DNA from: Datnioides undecimradiatus
Taxonomy: Eukaryota > Chordata > Actinopteri > Lobotiformes > Datnioididae
Assembly: GCA_008933995.1 (NCBI GenBank)
Contig: WARS01000013.1
Location: 5,556,329 to 5,620,328 of the forward strand
Direction of reading: 5' to 3'
DNA: 64,000 bases
Of this stretch, positions 15,055 through 27,798 are shown one piece after another. Each line of letters begins with the position of its first letter. Within the stretch, counting starts at the first letter, position 1. Both the position numbers and the translations under genes were made by a program. The notes beneath the pieces were generated by a model that saw only the letters and a list, made by a program, of their open reading frames with translations, searched no databases and was not told the DNA's origin.

Positions 15055-15509
15055 TGCATATTTTATTTTCGGCATTGCGACATACATTTAATTTGGGTTG
15101 TGGAGAGACCGCTAAAAACTGACTTGGCGTTTGAGCCTTTTTATAGAAAACACAAATTATGTGACGACAGAAAATAAGTTCACATGCAGGGCTTTCTTTG
15201 TCCTAATACCAAACCAAAATGTGTTTTTTGTGGCCGGTTTGTTGCATCGTCAAAAATATAATTCAGCTTTGGAAGATCTGCACCACTTTCAAAGGTGACA
15301 AAATTTGCTTGCCAGCACCTCTAAAGCTCGCTAATTGCCACGTTATAACTGAAAGAGTAAAACAATTTGCTGTTTAATGAGGGAGGGGGGTTGAGTGCGA
15401 GACTACTTCTTGGTCAGGATCAGCACCTTCCTTGAGTTTCTGCTGGTTTCCTGGCAACTAGTCCCCGCTTAGAAACACAGCCCCCCCACCCATCCACCCA
15501 CCCATCCCC

Positions 15510-15602
15510 TAGTACAGACACCAGAGTGATATCAATCTTCATCTAACTCTCAGCACCAACGCAAATGAGCGTATTTCCCAAAACTTTGAGGTATTCCTTC
15601 TA
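15510..15602 (+). repeat. fish interspersed repeat fragment (gcgtatttcccaaaa family)
   Basis: The segment gagtgatatcaatcttcatc, taactctcag and gagcgtatttcccaaaac, ending in gtattcctt, closely follows a widespread teleost repeat. A piece of the same family in the other orientation is at 32450-32482. Confidence 0.6.
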
Positions 15603-15942
15603 GTAAGTTTCCTGTAAATGCAGCAGCCGTGGCCAGAGCTCCTCTGGGCTCTCTGTTACCAGATCAACATGAAAATCTGCCACTGATGCTGCTCTCAGAC
15701 GTTGTTTCTCTTAGATGTAGCACAGTACATCTGCTATATTACACTGATCTGTCATTTTGTTGGCACAAGCAGAAAGCATAATAGGTTCTGATACGGTGTC
15801 ACACACATATGAACATATACACACAAACAGCGACGTACCGCACATGCGTGATGGGTAAGACATGGTGTCAGAAATTGCTCAGTGTCACTTTCCAGTCCAT
15901 TACCTTTCAGATGGGTCTGTCCGTAGGGGAATGAATGATAGA

Positions 15943-15944
<2 letters not shown>

Positions 15945-15991
<47 letters not shown>
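15945..15991. repeat. (GT)n microsatellite
   Basis: Uninterrupted tg repeat of about 47 nt. Confidence 0.95.
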
Positions 15992-15993
<2 letters not shown>

Positions 15994-16814
15994 ATGCGTA
16001 CGAGTAAGCATATGTGTAAGCGTGACCCTGTGACTCCTCATGAAATGAGAGAATGTATTTTCTCAGCTGTTTGTTTACATGTAGTACAGTATGTCTGCGT
16101 GCCTGTTTTGCTACACTGATGTCACATCAACTCGTCCTCACAGACAGAGCACGCCTCCTGCTGTGCCCTGTTGTGCTCTCAGTCCCAATAGGATGTGGTG
16201 CCTACAGAGAATCAGCATGCAAGACCACACTGTAAGCTGTGCAAAGAGATTCATCTTTAAAGTAAAGGCAACACCAAATAAGACTCAAACAAAACTCCCT
16301 TAAACTAGAGGAACCCACATTGAACATGGGACAGGGGTTGAGACATCCCATTTCCTGCTGTTTCAGATGCTGCACTAACATCAGTCCCCTGCTGTTTCCC
16401 CCAAAACATCCAGCTCTACAATGACTAAGTGAGAAAAAGGGTTTCCTTTCTTTAATTACGTCTCCATTAAACAGTGGGTGGACCTGCTGTGCTGCTGGGT
16501 GTGCCGCCCCACACCGGAATAATTTGCACAATTTGCTAATATCGCTCACCATTGTCATAAACTTAAGATGATCAACAGTGTGTGTGAAGTGTTTAGGTAA
16601 CGTAAACTCCAAACTGGTGACTCCATTTTGGCACTGCACAAAAACCCTGCACTAACACCCTTTAACATCTGGCTTTTGTCTTTAATGTGAAAGGGTACAA
16701 TCTGCGTTCAAACCCGTGTCAAATGGCTCTGCAGTCGTCACAGGGGTTTGTCGGCTCCATCTCTGATCAGCCGGGCTGTAAACACAACACCTGGGTAGAC
16801 ATGCTAATTTTAGC

Positions 16815-17127
16815 CCCTTTGGGATGCGAGGGTGCTGGAGCCGATCCCAGCAGTCATTGCTGGGACAGAGTACACCCAGGACAGGTCGCAGGGCTGCTGA
16901 CACATATAGACAGACAAACTCATTTGCGCTCAAATTCACTCCTGCGGTCAATTTAGAGTTCCCAATTCTCCTGTCATTCATGCTTTGGGTGGTGGCAGGA
17001 AGCCGAAGTGCGCTGAGGGAACCCACAAGGACACAGAGGGAACATCCAAGCCCAACCCAGAAAAGGACCCACTCAGGAATCGAACCCGGGTTCTTTTTGT
17101 TGTGAGGCGAAGCCACCGTGCAGCCCA
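16815..17127 (-). repeat. degenerate tRNA-like SINE (gctgcacggtggc family)
   Basis: On the minus strand the copy begins tgggctgcacggtggcttcg, has a box-B-like ggttcgattcc (plus-strand 17076-17086) and runs through segments like those of the abundant fish repeat that opens with a 'cacggtgg' motif and ends 'ggctccagcaccc'. A 148-codon minus-strand open frame across it is a by-product. Family name not certain (Mermaid-like at best). Confidence 0.65.
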
Positions 17128-20100
17128 CTTTCCTCTGTGACTCTCACTTATGCACAGACGTGTGTGCCAGTCATGGCGTTCAATGTGACACACCAGAATA
17201 AACACAGAGAGGCAAATGCATCTACTGACAATGTGAAAAGAGTCTTTTTTGTAAAAAGGGAATAAGCTGCGATGGATTCCCTGCCATTATTGTTACCATG
17301 CTCTCTAGTTTGTCAGTATTTACGTGGCAAAGCTTTGTTTTTATCTCTATTCCTAAAAAAACAAAAAAACCTTGAAAGTATACTGAGTGGAGAATGGATC
17401 ACCTTGGAAACTAAACATTGTCAGTCAACCATGAACCTTTTTGCAGCACTGTTTGCACACATACAGAATATTAGAAGAAAACAGAATCGCAGTCAACTTT
17501 ACTGGCCAAGTATTTTTAAACAAACAAAGAGTTTAACTCTGGCTTCGAGTGTCTGCAGCGCCAAGAACAAATGCACTGGGAGACACACACAGTAATACAG
17601 CTCAAACAAGGATGACAAGTGGAAGGCTAATGTAAAATCTTTCCTCCACTGAACTAGCGGCACAATAATAATGCATGCAGTGCTGTAAAATCTTCCTATA
17701 TATAGGAACAGATGTAACAGATACATGGCCACCACCTTCATAGAATAAACCAAAAAGCACAGAAAGGTTTTTTATTTTTCCTTTTCTTGTCTTTGTTTGC
17801 ACCTTCCTCTTATTGTCTGAATCTTTTCACACTCCTCTCCATCCCACTCCCTCCTCGTTTCAATGTCATTTACTTACCCATAACATAATACATTATGTCT
17901 TTTAACATCATCCTTAGGCACATCTGCCCTTTTCAAGCTCTCTCGGCTATATTTCTGCCTTTATACTCACACAACCAAACCTCTAAGTCTTTTATGGCAT
18001 ATAATGGTGTCATTATTATGGAGGTCATTCTCAAGGACACTGTGACACATTTCTCCATCACTCCATCTTCTAATAAGAGCAGGATAATTATCCACCTTTT
18101 AGCCGCTGATGGGTTATTATTCATAGAGTTACTCTACATCCAGCCTACTCTCATTCTCTGTTTCAGTCCATCTCTCTCTCTCTTTTCTCACTCTCCTGTC
18201 CTCTCTGAGTCACACTTCAACCCTCTCTGTCTTCCCTCTTCATTCTCTCTCTTTTTAAAATGGTGAAAGCTTAGAATACATGTTGAGGCTATTGATTCGC
18301 TGCAGAAAAAAAGCACCGATACTTTGCGTCGTTATGATGATGATGATCAGCATCATCGTAGCACCCTGTTTCCATGGTGACCTGTTTTGGACACTCACAT
18401 ACAGGATTGTGAAGGTGGGGGGAGAAAAGTTCAGACAGACGAGCAGGAAGATGTAAAACCAAACGGGGTGGAAAACAGATACTGCTTTGACACAGCAGAC
18501 ATGTTAAACTGCTCTTCACGCCAATATGTGAATTTCATTTTGAATACATAAATGCGAGTTGTTTGCTGCACCACCATGATGTGCCTGTTCTACAAGGACA
18601 TTTGAAGGTCATTGCGCGATTTCGTTCTTGACCGTATTTTCTTTGTTGGAATGTACGTACCTGTGCACACACATACACATGCATTCTTGCTCTTGGATAC
18701 AAAACACACACATATGCACATACACACACTTACACATTCTCCAAGGTTCAGAGTCGCGGGTATTTCCACTCAACGAGTGGGATGCATAGTGTTTCCATGG
18801 AGATCTATTTTTAGCCATGGACAAAAAAGGGCCAACTGTTAAAATATGCCATCATGTTCCCTTTGACAGAAAAAACATCCCATTTCCTCTCATGCAGAAA
18901 GGATGGCGTAAAGTTTTCTTTTTTTTCCAAGTCCTTATCCATTTGGAAACAGGAGGGTAGGTAGGTCCCATTTGCCGGAGCAGATTCCGATCCCAGACCC
19001 TGCTGTGTGTGACTGATCAGCGCATTACTAGCAGTTAATTACTGGGCTAGGACGAGAAGAAGAGGAGGTGAAGATTTCAAAGCTTCAACATTACCAAGTT
19101 TTAAAGAACGTCTAACAATTTTGGTCATATATAATAATCAGTTAAGTCATATATTGAGTAAAAATGTTGATTCTTGATTCACAGCATTAGCATTTGCTGC
19201 TTTTCCTAGTTTTTATTTGATCATATCTTGTTTAATACTATACTATTTGGCTGTTAAATAGTATATCCCACAAATTCAGTCATTTAAAAACATTGCTTCT
19301 TTTTAACTTTTTTTTATTTATTGGACTAGTCAGAAAATAATGGACTGATGTACTGATAGAGAAAACAATATGTAGGTGCTGTCTTAGTCTTTAACTTGTC
19401 TAGTCTAGTAAAAACTGGTAATGGTTGCGTCATTGTCAGCGTGGTTACTGTGCCAAAATTCATGGTCAGGTTTCTAAAATGAGTGGAGGGGCTCATTACA
19501 GAGTCGATTTGTCTGGTAAATCCCAGAAACAGGGGCAGCTTTGCTTGGCCCTGAACTCAGACAGTCATCCTGATCATTTGGGGTGCAGTCCTTTCCATGA
19601 TTAATGCCATAATCATAAGTTTTCTAATGGGCATTGAAAATTCTAACTGTAGCCATCTAATGCTCACAGTCAAGTGTAGCCAAATATGTTTTATTATTTA
19701 GCACGTCTGCTTAACTGGCTTGAATTCAGTGAAAAATGCTGGAAATATAGAAGAGTGATCTGATGGCACACAACCAAATTCATCAATTAGATTAAAATGC
19801 AGGGTGCATTTCTGGTATAGTAAATGGCTTTCACTTAATCTGCTGAGTCACCAGGATGCCCACTGTTTTGTTTCAAGTCCATCAGCTGACCATCGAAAAA
19901 AGGAACTGCTATCTAACGCTAATGTTGGTGCGTCATCTCTCATTCTGCTTCTCATTTTTCAGAGCTGGAGTCAAATTACCTCTCCAAAAGGCTTTTGCCG
20001 TTTGAACCTTCATTAAAACAATTACAGTGAGCTTTGATATAATAAATTACCCATCATGCAGCACCGGCAGTTCCTTATCAATTCCCATGTATTGCTCATG

Positions 20101-20829
20101 AACATTTGGTATATGGTTTGGGTCTATATTACTATCTGTTCTGGCTTCACTACTTGGCATTGAACTCGAGCACAAAGATTTCTTTGCAATCACCCTTAAT
20201 CCTCTGTGAGATTGTTGTGACTCATCCGTGTATTGCCACTGTTTTTCTGCCCTCTCACTGCCTCCTCAAAATCCTCTGCCAGAGCAGTTAGGTGGGCTGA
20301 CAGTATTTAGCCTACAATATTTCATAATCTGGCAAATGAATCTTAAGCAGCATCGCAATCAGCAATACACGAAGGAATGATAATGTAGCAAAGGATTTTC
20401 CAGGAAGCAATGAGTATTTAATGATTCGGGAGATTGATTACAGCATAGCTCCCATCTCAAGGGCATTTAAGGAGAAAAATTGAGCAAGGTTAAATGTCAT
20501 GCAGAACTGATGGAATAGCTTACATACAGTGGTACAAATCACATGTTAGAAGTGGCGAAGAGTATGTTGTATTTCAATGTGAAATGGTTGCTGCCCACAT
20601 GCAGAATGATTCATTTGCATACTATAACTAGCTACCATGCCTATGGACAGATGTGAGGAATATGGAATAGCATATGTATTTGGTTCTTTTGGTAAATATT
20701 GTGTGGCTGCACTGTTGGGTGGAAATATGAGTAGATGTCGTATTTGATGTGTACATGACCCAACTAGAAAGATAGAGGGGGTTGTACACAAGCTGAATTT
20801 GGATATGTACAAATATGTGCATCTGTGGT

Positions 20830-20861
20830 CGTGTGTGCATGTATGTGTGTGCCTTTGTGTG

Positions 20862-20897
<36 letters not shown>
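20830..20897. repeat. (GT)n microsatellite, interrupted
   Basis: GT-rich tract with a pure terminal block of about 28 nt. Confidence 0.93.
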
Positions 20898-20898
<1 letters not shown>

Positions 20899-22059
20899 CT
20901 AACCAACTGGAACTGGCTAAAACCTGATTATATGAGCTCCAGTTTTACCGTGTGATAGCGCAAGCAACCACAGGCATGCTCGGCCAGCTTTATTACACAC
21001 ACACACACAAAAAGCACGTGCAGACGGTCACGACTCACAGACCCATGTACACACACATGTGCGCACACACACAGACATGTTTGTGTGTGGTGTGATGCAG
21101 GGTGCTGTGGAGATCAATGGGAGAGCATGCTAGGTCCTTTCACAGAGACAATTAAAAGAGAATGGATAATGAGGCTATTTATAGACTGATCTATTTGTAA
21201 CCAGGGCATTCTCCTGCGTAGGAGCTGGGAATTGTTCTCTTTTCAGCCTGCCCTCCTTCTGTCCTCTCCTTCTCCCTCCCTGTTGCTCTCTCTTTTACAA
21301 GCAAGTGAAAGTGATCTTTTATTCCTCTGCTGTCATTCATTTGTTGCAGAAGCAAAATTCAATTTTCACGCAGCTCATTCTCTTTCTTCACTCCTCTTAC
21401 TCTGTTGTCGCATGCGGCGGGATCTACAGTTAATCTCTGCAGATGTTAATAAGCCATCTCGCGGCCATAAGCATTCGCATGTGAAACAGTGACATGCAGC
21501 AGTGATGTTATCAGGTGCAATCCAGGGCCGCTCCTGGGAGACCCAGTGACGCACCATGCATGACATAATGCTGTGGTAATGTCTGTGGTTGTGAGCGAGA
21601 GAGAAAGAGACACAGAGACAGAGACGGAGAATGCACACAGTGCTTGTGTGTGTGTGCTCAGCAGATAATGGTGCCACACTGAAAAGCAGCCAGATAGAAA
21701 CCAATAATGTAGCTTGATAAAAAATATTATATGAATCATTTTAACCAGAGTTTCAGTGCATACATTTGCATTGCCGTTATTACTCTTAATGCTTCCTCCA
21801 CGGATGAATATGAAGGTTTAATGGATATATAACATACAATAGTTTGAGTTATACTCAATTTTGAGGCACATTATGTAAGACTAGTGGAGAAAATATATGA
21901 AATGAACCACTGTACAGTCATATGAAATGGGGTTGTAATTTGATCTCTTGAAATTATACAGATTTGATCCTTTTTGCACAAAAGCTAATGTTCAGTGACT
22001 TAGAGATGTTCTAATGGCAGTCTTGTACAATGTTATTGATAGAAAACTATAGAGATTTT

Positions 22060-22295
22060 TGATACAACTAATTATAATTTACCCAACATGCCCAACATTT
22101 CCAGTAACAGTAACTTTTCTCTGTTCTGCATCATTATGAATTAGAGCTCTTATTGGTTTTGGACTGTTGATCACATTAAAGGAGCTACTTAAAGATGTCA
22201 CCTGAGGCGCAGGGAGTACAGCATTGTGAAATTCATTCTTAACGACTTTGTGACATTTTGTAGACATAATGTTTAATTAGTTAATCGGAAACATA
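22060..22295 (+). mobile_element. degenerate MITE, copy 1
   Basis: Motifs such as ttggttttggactgttgatc, aagatgtcacctgaggcgca and gtgacattttgtagacataa match the interior and right end of a common teleost MITE whose ends contain attaatcgattaatcg-type sequence. Another worn copy lies at 47505-47692. Confidence 0.6.
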
Positions 22296-23038
22296 AATCA
22301 ACATAACTTTGCAGCTTTAATAAATAAGACTCAGTGTGTGAACATGATTGAAAATGAAGAACAATGATTAATGGAAAGTAGCCTTAATTTTCAGGGTCTG
22401 TTAGTTAAGCTATGTAATGAGACTCAACCTTAAATTATATCTGTATTAACATATTGTCAAAGTTAATGTACCGCTAATGCATTATCGAAAGAAAACTACA
22501 CTACATCCGATGTAATTGAGCCTGTTGCCGCAGTGTATGAGCCACAGCATGAGAATAATTTTCTGGACAGGATTCTAAAAGTAAATTGTGCCTCGAGCCA
22601 GTATGAAGTTCTTCAGATAAAAGAGCCAAAGATATTTGTGTACAGTAGTTCACAGTGTATGAGGAGGTGGATGAGGTCAAAGCACAAGGCCCTTATCTCT
22701 TGAGCAGAATTATATAAGGAACGCAGAGCCGTGGCCCACCATGACTCAAACTGGTAATTAGAGATGGTTTGTGCGCGGCATGAGAGTGAGGAAGAGAGAA
22801 GAAGAAAGTACAAAAAAGAGATCGATTACAGAGCCGGCTGCAGATTATCTCTTCTAACAATAAACTGTAAGCAGAAAAAAGTTTCCACCTGTACATTTAA
22901 ATACATTTTGTGTGTGTGGGTTACTGTAATGGTAAGCCCTGATGTACACAGTATGAACCTGACTGTAATATGTCTCCACACTTTCTCCAGAATATCCTCC
23001 ACATACTGACGATCTAATCCTGTGTCCTCTGTCTTTAG

Positions 23039-23239
23039 GTCTCGCAGGTGCCCAGCCTGACCTGGACAAGAGAAAAGAACTATATGGTAAAAACCTGATA
23101 CCTCCAAAGAAGCCAAAAACCTTCCTGCAGCTGGTATGGGAGGCCCTACAGGACGTCACCCTCATCATCCTGGAGATCGCTGCTCTGATCTCCCTGGGCC
23201 TCTCCTTCTACCACCCACCCGGAGAGAGCGGAGGAGAGA
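23039..23239 (+). CDS. atp2b2: atp2b2 exon: N-terminal cytosolic end and M1
   Basis: This 201-nt exon begins in phase (2 nt of a split Gly codon) after the acceptor ctgtctttag and ends one base into a codon before gtgagt. It encodes the end of the cytosolic N-terminus ([17 protein letters not shown]), the conserved [20 protein letters not shown] stretch and the first membrane helix ([17 protein letters not shown]). The exon ends in the first extracellular loop ([10 protein letters not shown]). It is the first PMCA exon in the window; the codons before it, including the start Met, are upstream of position 1. The residues match the vertebrate PMCA family nearly throughout. Confidence 0.97.
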
Positions 23240-26200
23240 GTGAGTGAAGCGGATTTTGTGACATCACTTCCTCTAAAATGCTGTCGTCTTGAGGCAGACA
23301 CACAAACACGTAGACACACACGCACACACACATGCTCAACAGCTATCTCTGGTATCTCACTATTGCTGAGCACAGCAAAGGGCTATAATTGCATTGGCCC
23401 ACTGACATCACTTCCTCTGACTGGCACTCTATGACACACTTACACCTACATGTATGCACACACACACTTTTTAATTGGTGAGGCAGGTCACACTTAGTTT
23501 GTGACCTGCCGCAAGAGATCAAGTGACTCATAGAGCATAGGGGTAATTTTTGTGTGTGTGTGCACGCGTGCACAATATGAACGTGTTAAGTGTGCATATA
23601 AAAGGTACCGGGAAGGTTAATGAAGTGTTGAGTAGAGAAATAACCTTGAGCTCCCAGTGCCCATACATCAGCCCTGTGAGCCGTGAAACAGGAAATGAAG
23701 ACAGAGACCATAACGAGGTGCTGAGTCAGCAACATCAGTCATTGCTCCCAGCGTTATCACTGTAATGGAACTCAGTTACCCTGCCAAAGGGACCAGTCAT
23801 CATTTTAAGGGGTTTAAAAAAGTAGAAACACCGGAGAAAGAAGAAGTAGTTACCGCAGTCTTGCTTGCATGGGTAGTTAATCACATCATTTCGAGGTTCA
23901 TTCGTTTTTATTTGGTTGGTTAAGACTAAGAGGGGATTAATAAGTGAGTAAATAAATGATGCACTGAGCCAATAAGTTACGCAGTAAAATCATTAGCTGT
24001 ACTTTTCCCCTGAACAGTTTGCTTCTTTACTTTGCGTCTTTTGAGTTGCTCCACTTTATAAACGCATCACTAAGTCCAAATCAAGCAGAGAAAGTCCAAA
24101 GGAATCGTTATGCTAATAACTCACATAATCAAGCTTCCCTTTTAACTTGAGGCGAAAACGGTGCCAATGTGCAAGTCTCTTCTCATATTTGAATGATACG
24201 AATACATGTGAATAGATGTGTGGAGAAGTTCAGAAAGGTATAAAGGCATACCACTTTGAACCACCTTATTCAGTTAAAAACACACCAACTGGATTTGTGT
24301 GTGTGTGGATCTGTGTAACAGACATTAGGCTACAGGGATGTGAGGATGTTCTTAGAGTGGCAACAAGAAACCGACTAAAATGTATTTTTTAAGAACCGTA
24401 ACAAATGTTGAGGGTAAAAAAATAAAAACGTTCATGATATACTACCGATAGTCTATTTTCATATAAATATTTAATAGAATCAAACATTTGTGGTCAAAAT
24501 CTTTTTTACGTTACATGTTTAACGGTTGACTTTATTGTCTTGGGGCATTTTTCTGTCCTGGTATAATGGGTTTGACTAAATAACAGTTAATGTGGAAATC
24601 ATCAACCTGGATGTCTTACTTACACATAATTCATAGAAGAAAATACATAAAAAATAATACAATATGTGTAAAAACCATAACTCTGTAGCCCATAAAGCAG
24701 TTATGTGTTTAAATGTCTTTATAGATAATATCATAGTATCTACACAGGCAAACATCTCTCACTGCTGATTGGCTGTTTTGTTTATTAATAGGTCAAAAAA
24801 CCCCTCAGTAGTCCAGAAATAGAAGGTGGCTGGATGACTTAATTCTCATTTACATATGAAACAGAGTGGCTGCAGCTGAATGAGGAGGCTCTTAATTGTG
24901 TCCGTATCAAACACACAACATGCAAATAAACCAAAACCCTGAAAAATACAAAGAAAATGCTGTAAGTCAACACAGAAACCAACACTGGAAAAGTGTCCAA
25001 ACCAATTTGTTAAACCGCCTCTGAGCCTTACAGACATTTATTTATTCAGTCACATGCCACCCAGCTGTGAAAGTTTCTTAGTCAGCTGCATTAATTAGAA
25101 TATTTTGTGCTTTGTCTGGCTTGAATGTCCGGCTGCACGGTGTTGGCACTTCAGCACCACGGACAGCTACAAAATTGCTGCATGATTATGTGCGTCTTTC
25201 AGCGAGAGAGACGGGAACACAGTTCGTGCACGCATTTGCATTTACAGTACATGTCTGAATGCTAAGAGCTGTATAATCAGAACCACGGACAGCTTCCACA
25301 CTCACTGTATCGCTGTCAGTGTGCTGCAGCGACCAAGCAGGACAGGCTGGACTATTAAATTCTGCACCGCCTAATTTACTAGTGTTTGGTTCTTTCAGAG
25401 AAAAAAATAAATGGTGATGGGTTTTTTCTAATGAAAGCTTTTTTTTTTTTTTAACAATTGCTTCTTTTCATTCACACACCAGTCTGAAACACTGTTGCAT
25501 AATCTTTAAGGTGGTAGATCAGTTCTGAATCTCTAAATACTGAGCTGTCATTTGTCAAAATCAGGAACTCATTTCCCCCAACGAAACATGATTAACTGAA
25601 GAAAATGCCCTTTGAAATGAAATGACTTTTCTTCGTGGGAACACACAAAGGAACACTGTTTAGTGCATTATATGAAATGCATTATTACATTTGAATGTTT
25701 ATTTAAATGCCTCTTGTGCTAAAACCAACGTGGACATGGAAGACATGGACACATATGCGTGCATTGGTACTGGCGGCTTTTCAGAGCGAGGATGGTGCTC
25801 TCTGTATCCAGTGTGTCCACCATCCTATTGACTGTTAATCCTCTGTAGTGCAATAGTAAGGCCAAATTGCTTTTTTGAGTCCAGTTCTTGGTTAAACCAG
25901 ACCCTGCATATGTAATGTCTATAATATGTGGTCTGTGCTAGTTCCCTTGAGAGCTGCAAGTGCTTTATAGTCCAAAGCAAATCACCCCACTGGGGGGGTT
26001 TTGAAGCCGGCTTGCCAGAAGTGTATGGCACAGTGGCTCTCGGAGTATTATGTGAAGCAGCATGAGGAGGATGGGGAATAGGCCTTGTTTCATTCCCAAA
26101 TATATCCCAGTCTGTGAGTGCACAGCCAGTAGACTGCAGGGCGTTCATTTGATGCAGAGGAAATGAATGAAAAGGCGAGGAGAAGTGAATTCTCAGAAGG

Positions 26201-26542
26201 TCATTTCAGCCAGAGTTCATTTTATTTCAGAGGTGTCTCTTCTAGCCAGAGAGATTGCACATATGCACGAATTTACTCTAGACACACATGCACACATATT
26301 GCACACACAGTCACAGCTGTTTTTGTCTACAGCTTCTCAGCCCCCCGTCCTCTGAATGTCAGCTTTGATTACATCCCTTTCTGTCTCTTTTTATTATGAA
26401 GGGTTCACATTGTGCGTAAGTATTAAGCATATAGACCCTTTGTATGAAATTTGTCTGTGAACGGAAACACAGTGTGTGATACATCTGTATGACATGATAT
26501 CATTTTTCTCTTTTCCTCCCTGCCACCGTTACCAAACTGTAG
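23240..26542. other. intron, about 3.3 kb
   Basis: GT-AG intron between the M1 and M2 exons. It contains short CA-rich tracts near 23300 and 23460, a poly-T run near 25439-25452 and AT-rich unique-looking sequence. I see no exon or gene in it. Confidence 0.85.
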
Positions 26543-26800
26543 CGTGTGGCGTGGCAGCTGGTGGGGTAGAGGACGAGGGCGAGGCGGATGCCGGTTGGAT
26601 CGAGGGCGCAGCTATCCTGTTGTCTGTGGTGTGCGTGGTGCTGGTGACGGCCTTCAACGACTGGTCGAAGGAGAAGCAGTTCCGCGGGCTGCAGAGCCGC
26701 ATCGAGCAGGAGCAGAAATTCCAGGTTGTTCGCGGCAGCCAGGTCATACAGCTGCCCGTGGCCGACATAGTGGTGGGAGATATCGCACAGGTTAAATACG
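26543..26800 (+). CDS. atp2b2: atp2b2 exon: M2 and start of A domain
   Basis: A 258-nt exon follows the acceptor accaaactgtag and is followed by the donor gtaggt. It encodes the rest of the first extracellular loop ([17 protein letters not shown]), membrane helix M2 ([20 protein letters not shown]) and the cytosolic stretch [20 protein letters not shown] that opens the actuator domain, ending at [10 protein letters not shown]. The conserved NDW and [17 protein letters not shown] segments are PMCA hallmarks. The exon splits a Thr codon at its 5' end and a Gly codon at its 3' end, matching its neighbours. Confidence 0.97.
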
Positions 26801-27672
26801 GTAGGTGAGAGGAGATTAGATTAGATCAAAACAGTTGGAAACATGAGCCGCAACATGCTTCCGTATCACATCCTCCCTCCTTCTGTGCTGTCAAAACATA
26901 TTGACGTGCTGAAACATACACTGATAACAACATGTTTTTAAGGTTTCAATGAAGGAGTGAATCTTCTGGATCCAATTAGTTCCATGGTACCAGTAATATT
27001 TCCTAAATTCTACACAAAAACATGCAACCAGCACCGTTTGTTTTCTTTGTACCATCCTATCTAGCGCTTAAAGATTCCACATTACTTTGTAGGTATTCAG
27101 TCATCCTCACTCTCACTCCCTTGAAATATTGACCACATCGATCCAGTTTGCCTTTTCTCACTACTACGAACAAACTTTTGCATTAACTTCATCTCAACGT
27201 CAGAGAGTTGTTTTATTCATTCTTTTGTGACGTGTCTGCCGACAAAAATTTACAAAAGTTCCCAGCACATTTTGATAAGTTTGATGCGGCTGGACCCACT
27301 AACTGCCGCAATTGGCTTGTCCATTGTTCTGTACAAAGTCATTTTCATGGTTCAGTAGCTGAAAATAGACTTCCACCTCATTTCCAGGGGGGGATTAAAG
27401 TTATGAAGTCCACCTTAAGCAATTAAATACATTCAAGCTACAGTATGTTAATGTTGAAAAATTAATTAGCTGCAGAGTGACGCATACACAGAGAAATAGG
27501 CACACTTCCTCTCCCACTGCGGCATTGTGGTCATTCTCTCAAACTCATTTTAAACTCTAATAACTCTTTAATGTTAGCTCGTTTGTTTTGTAAGGCAATA
27601 TCAGGCAATCAATCCATCAGGCCACATATGTAAATAATTGCAGGTAGCAACTCTGCCATTTCTGTTGTTTAG
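26801..27672. other. intron, 872 nt
   Basis: GT-AG intron within the A-domain coding region. The sequence is AT-rich with no repeat or open frame worth noting. Confidence 0.85.
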
Positions 27673-27798
27673 GTGATCTGCTTCCTGCTGATGGAGTGTT
27701 GATCCAGGGCAACGACCTGAAGATTGATGAGTCGTCACTGACCGGAGAGTCCGACCACGTCAGAAAGTCTGCAGACAAGGACCCCATGCTGTTGTCAG
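27673..27798 (+). CDS. atp2b2: atp2b2 exon: A domain with TGES loop
   Basis: This 126-nt exon lies between the acceptor tgttgtttag and the donor gtgtgt. It encodes [20 protein letters not shown] followed by [20 protein letters not shown]. The TGES motif (codons from 27741) is the A-domain loop whose Glu directs water onto the phospho-Asp during dephosphorylation in P-type ATPases. Both ends split Gly codons, as in the neighbouring exons. Its size and content fit the vertebrate PMCA family. Confidence 0.97.

Larger units (their letters stand above)
1..23038. other. upstream intron or 5' region without recognisable exons
   Basis: I found no PMCA exon here. The family's N-terminal motifs (for example ELRSLMELRG) are not encoded in any frame I could read, so the first coding exon must lie before position 1. 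The stretch is AT-rich with many (CA)n/(GT)n tracts and scattered degenerate repeats, listed separately where supported. Short open frames occur on both strands but are mostly low-complexity His-Thr or Val-Cys readings of dinucleotide repeats. Alternative 5' exons or enhancers could be hidden here; sequence inspection alone cannot show them. Confidence 0.7.

Noticed and set aside
16202..16639. 145-codon minus-strand open frame
   Set aside because: No recognisable domain, no supporting splice structure, and next to a repeat; likely repeat-derived or chance.
17076..17086. box-B-like motif suggesting a tRNA gene
   Set aside because: There is no cloverleaf around it; it belongs to the SINE copy.
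16682..17128. 148-codon minus-strand open frame
   Set aside because: It runs along a degenerate SINE-like repeat; the peptide is a translation of repeat DNA.
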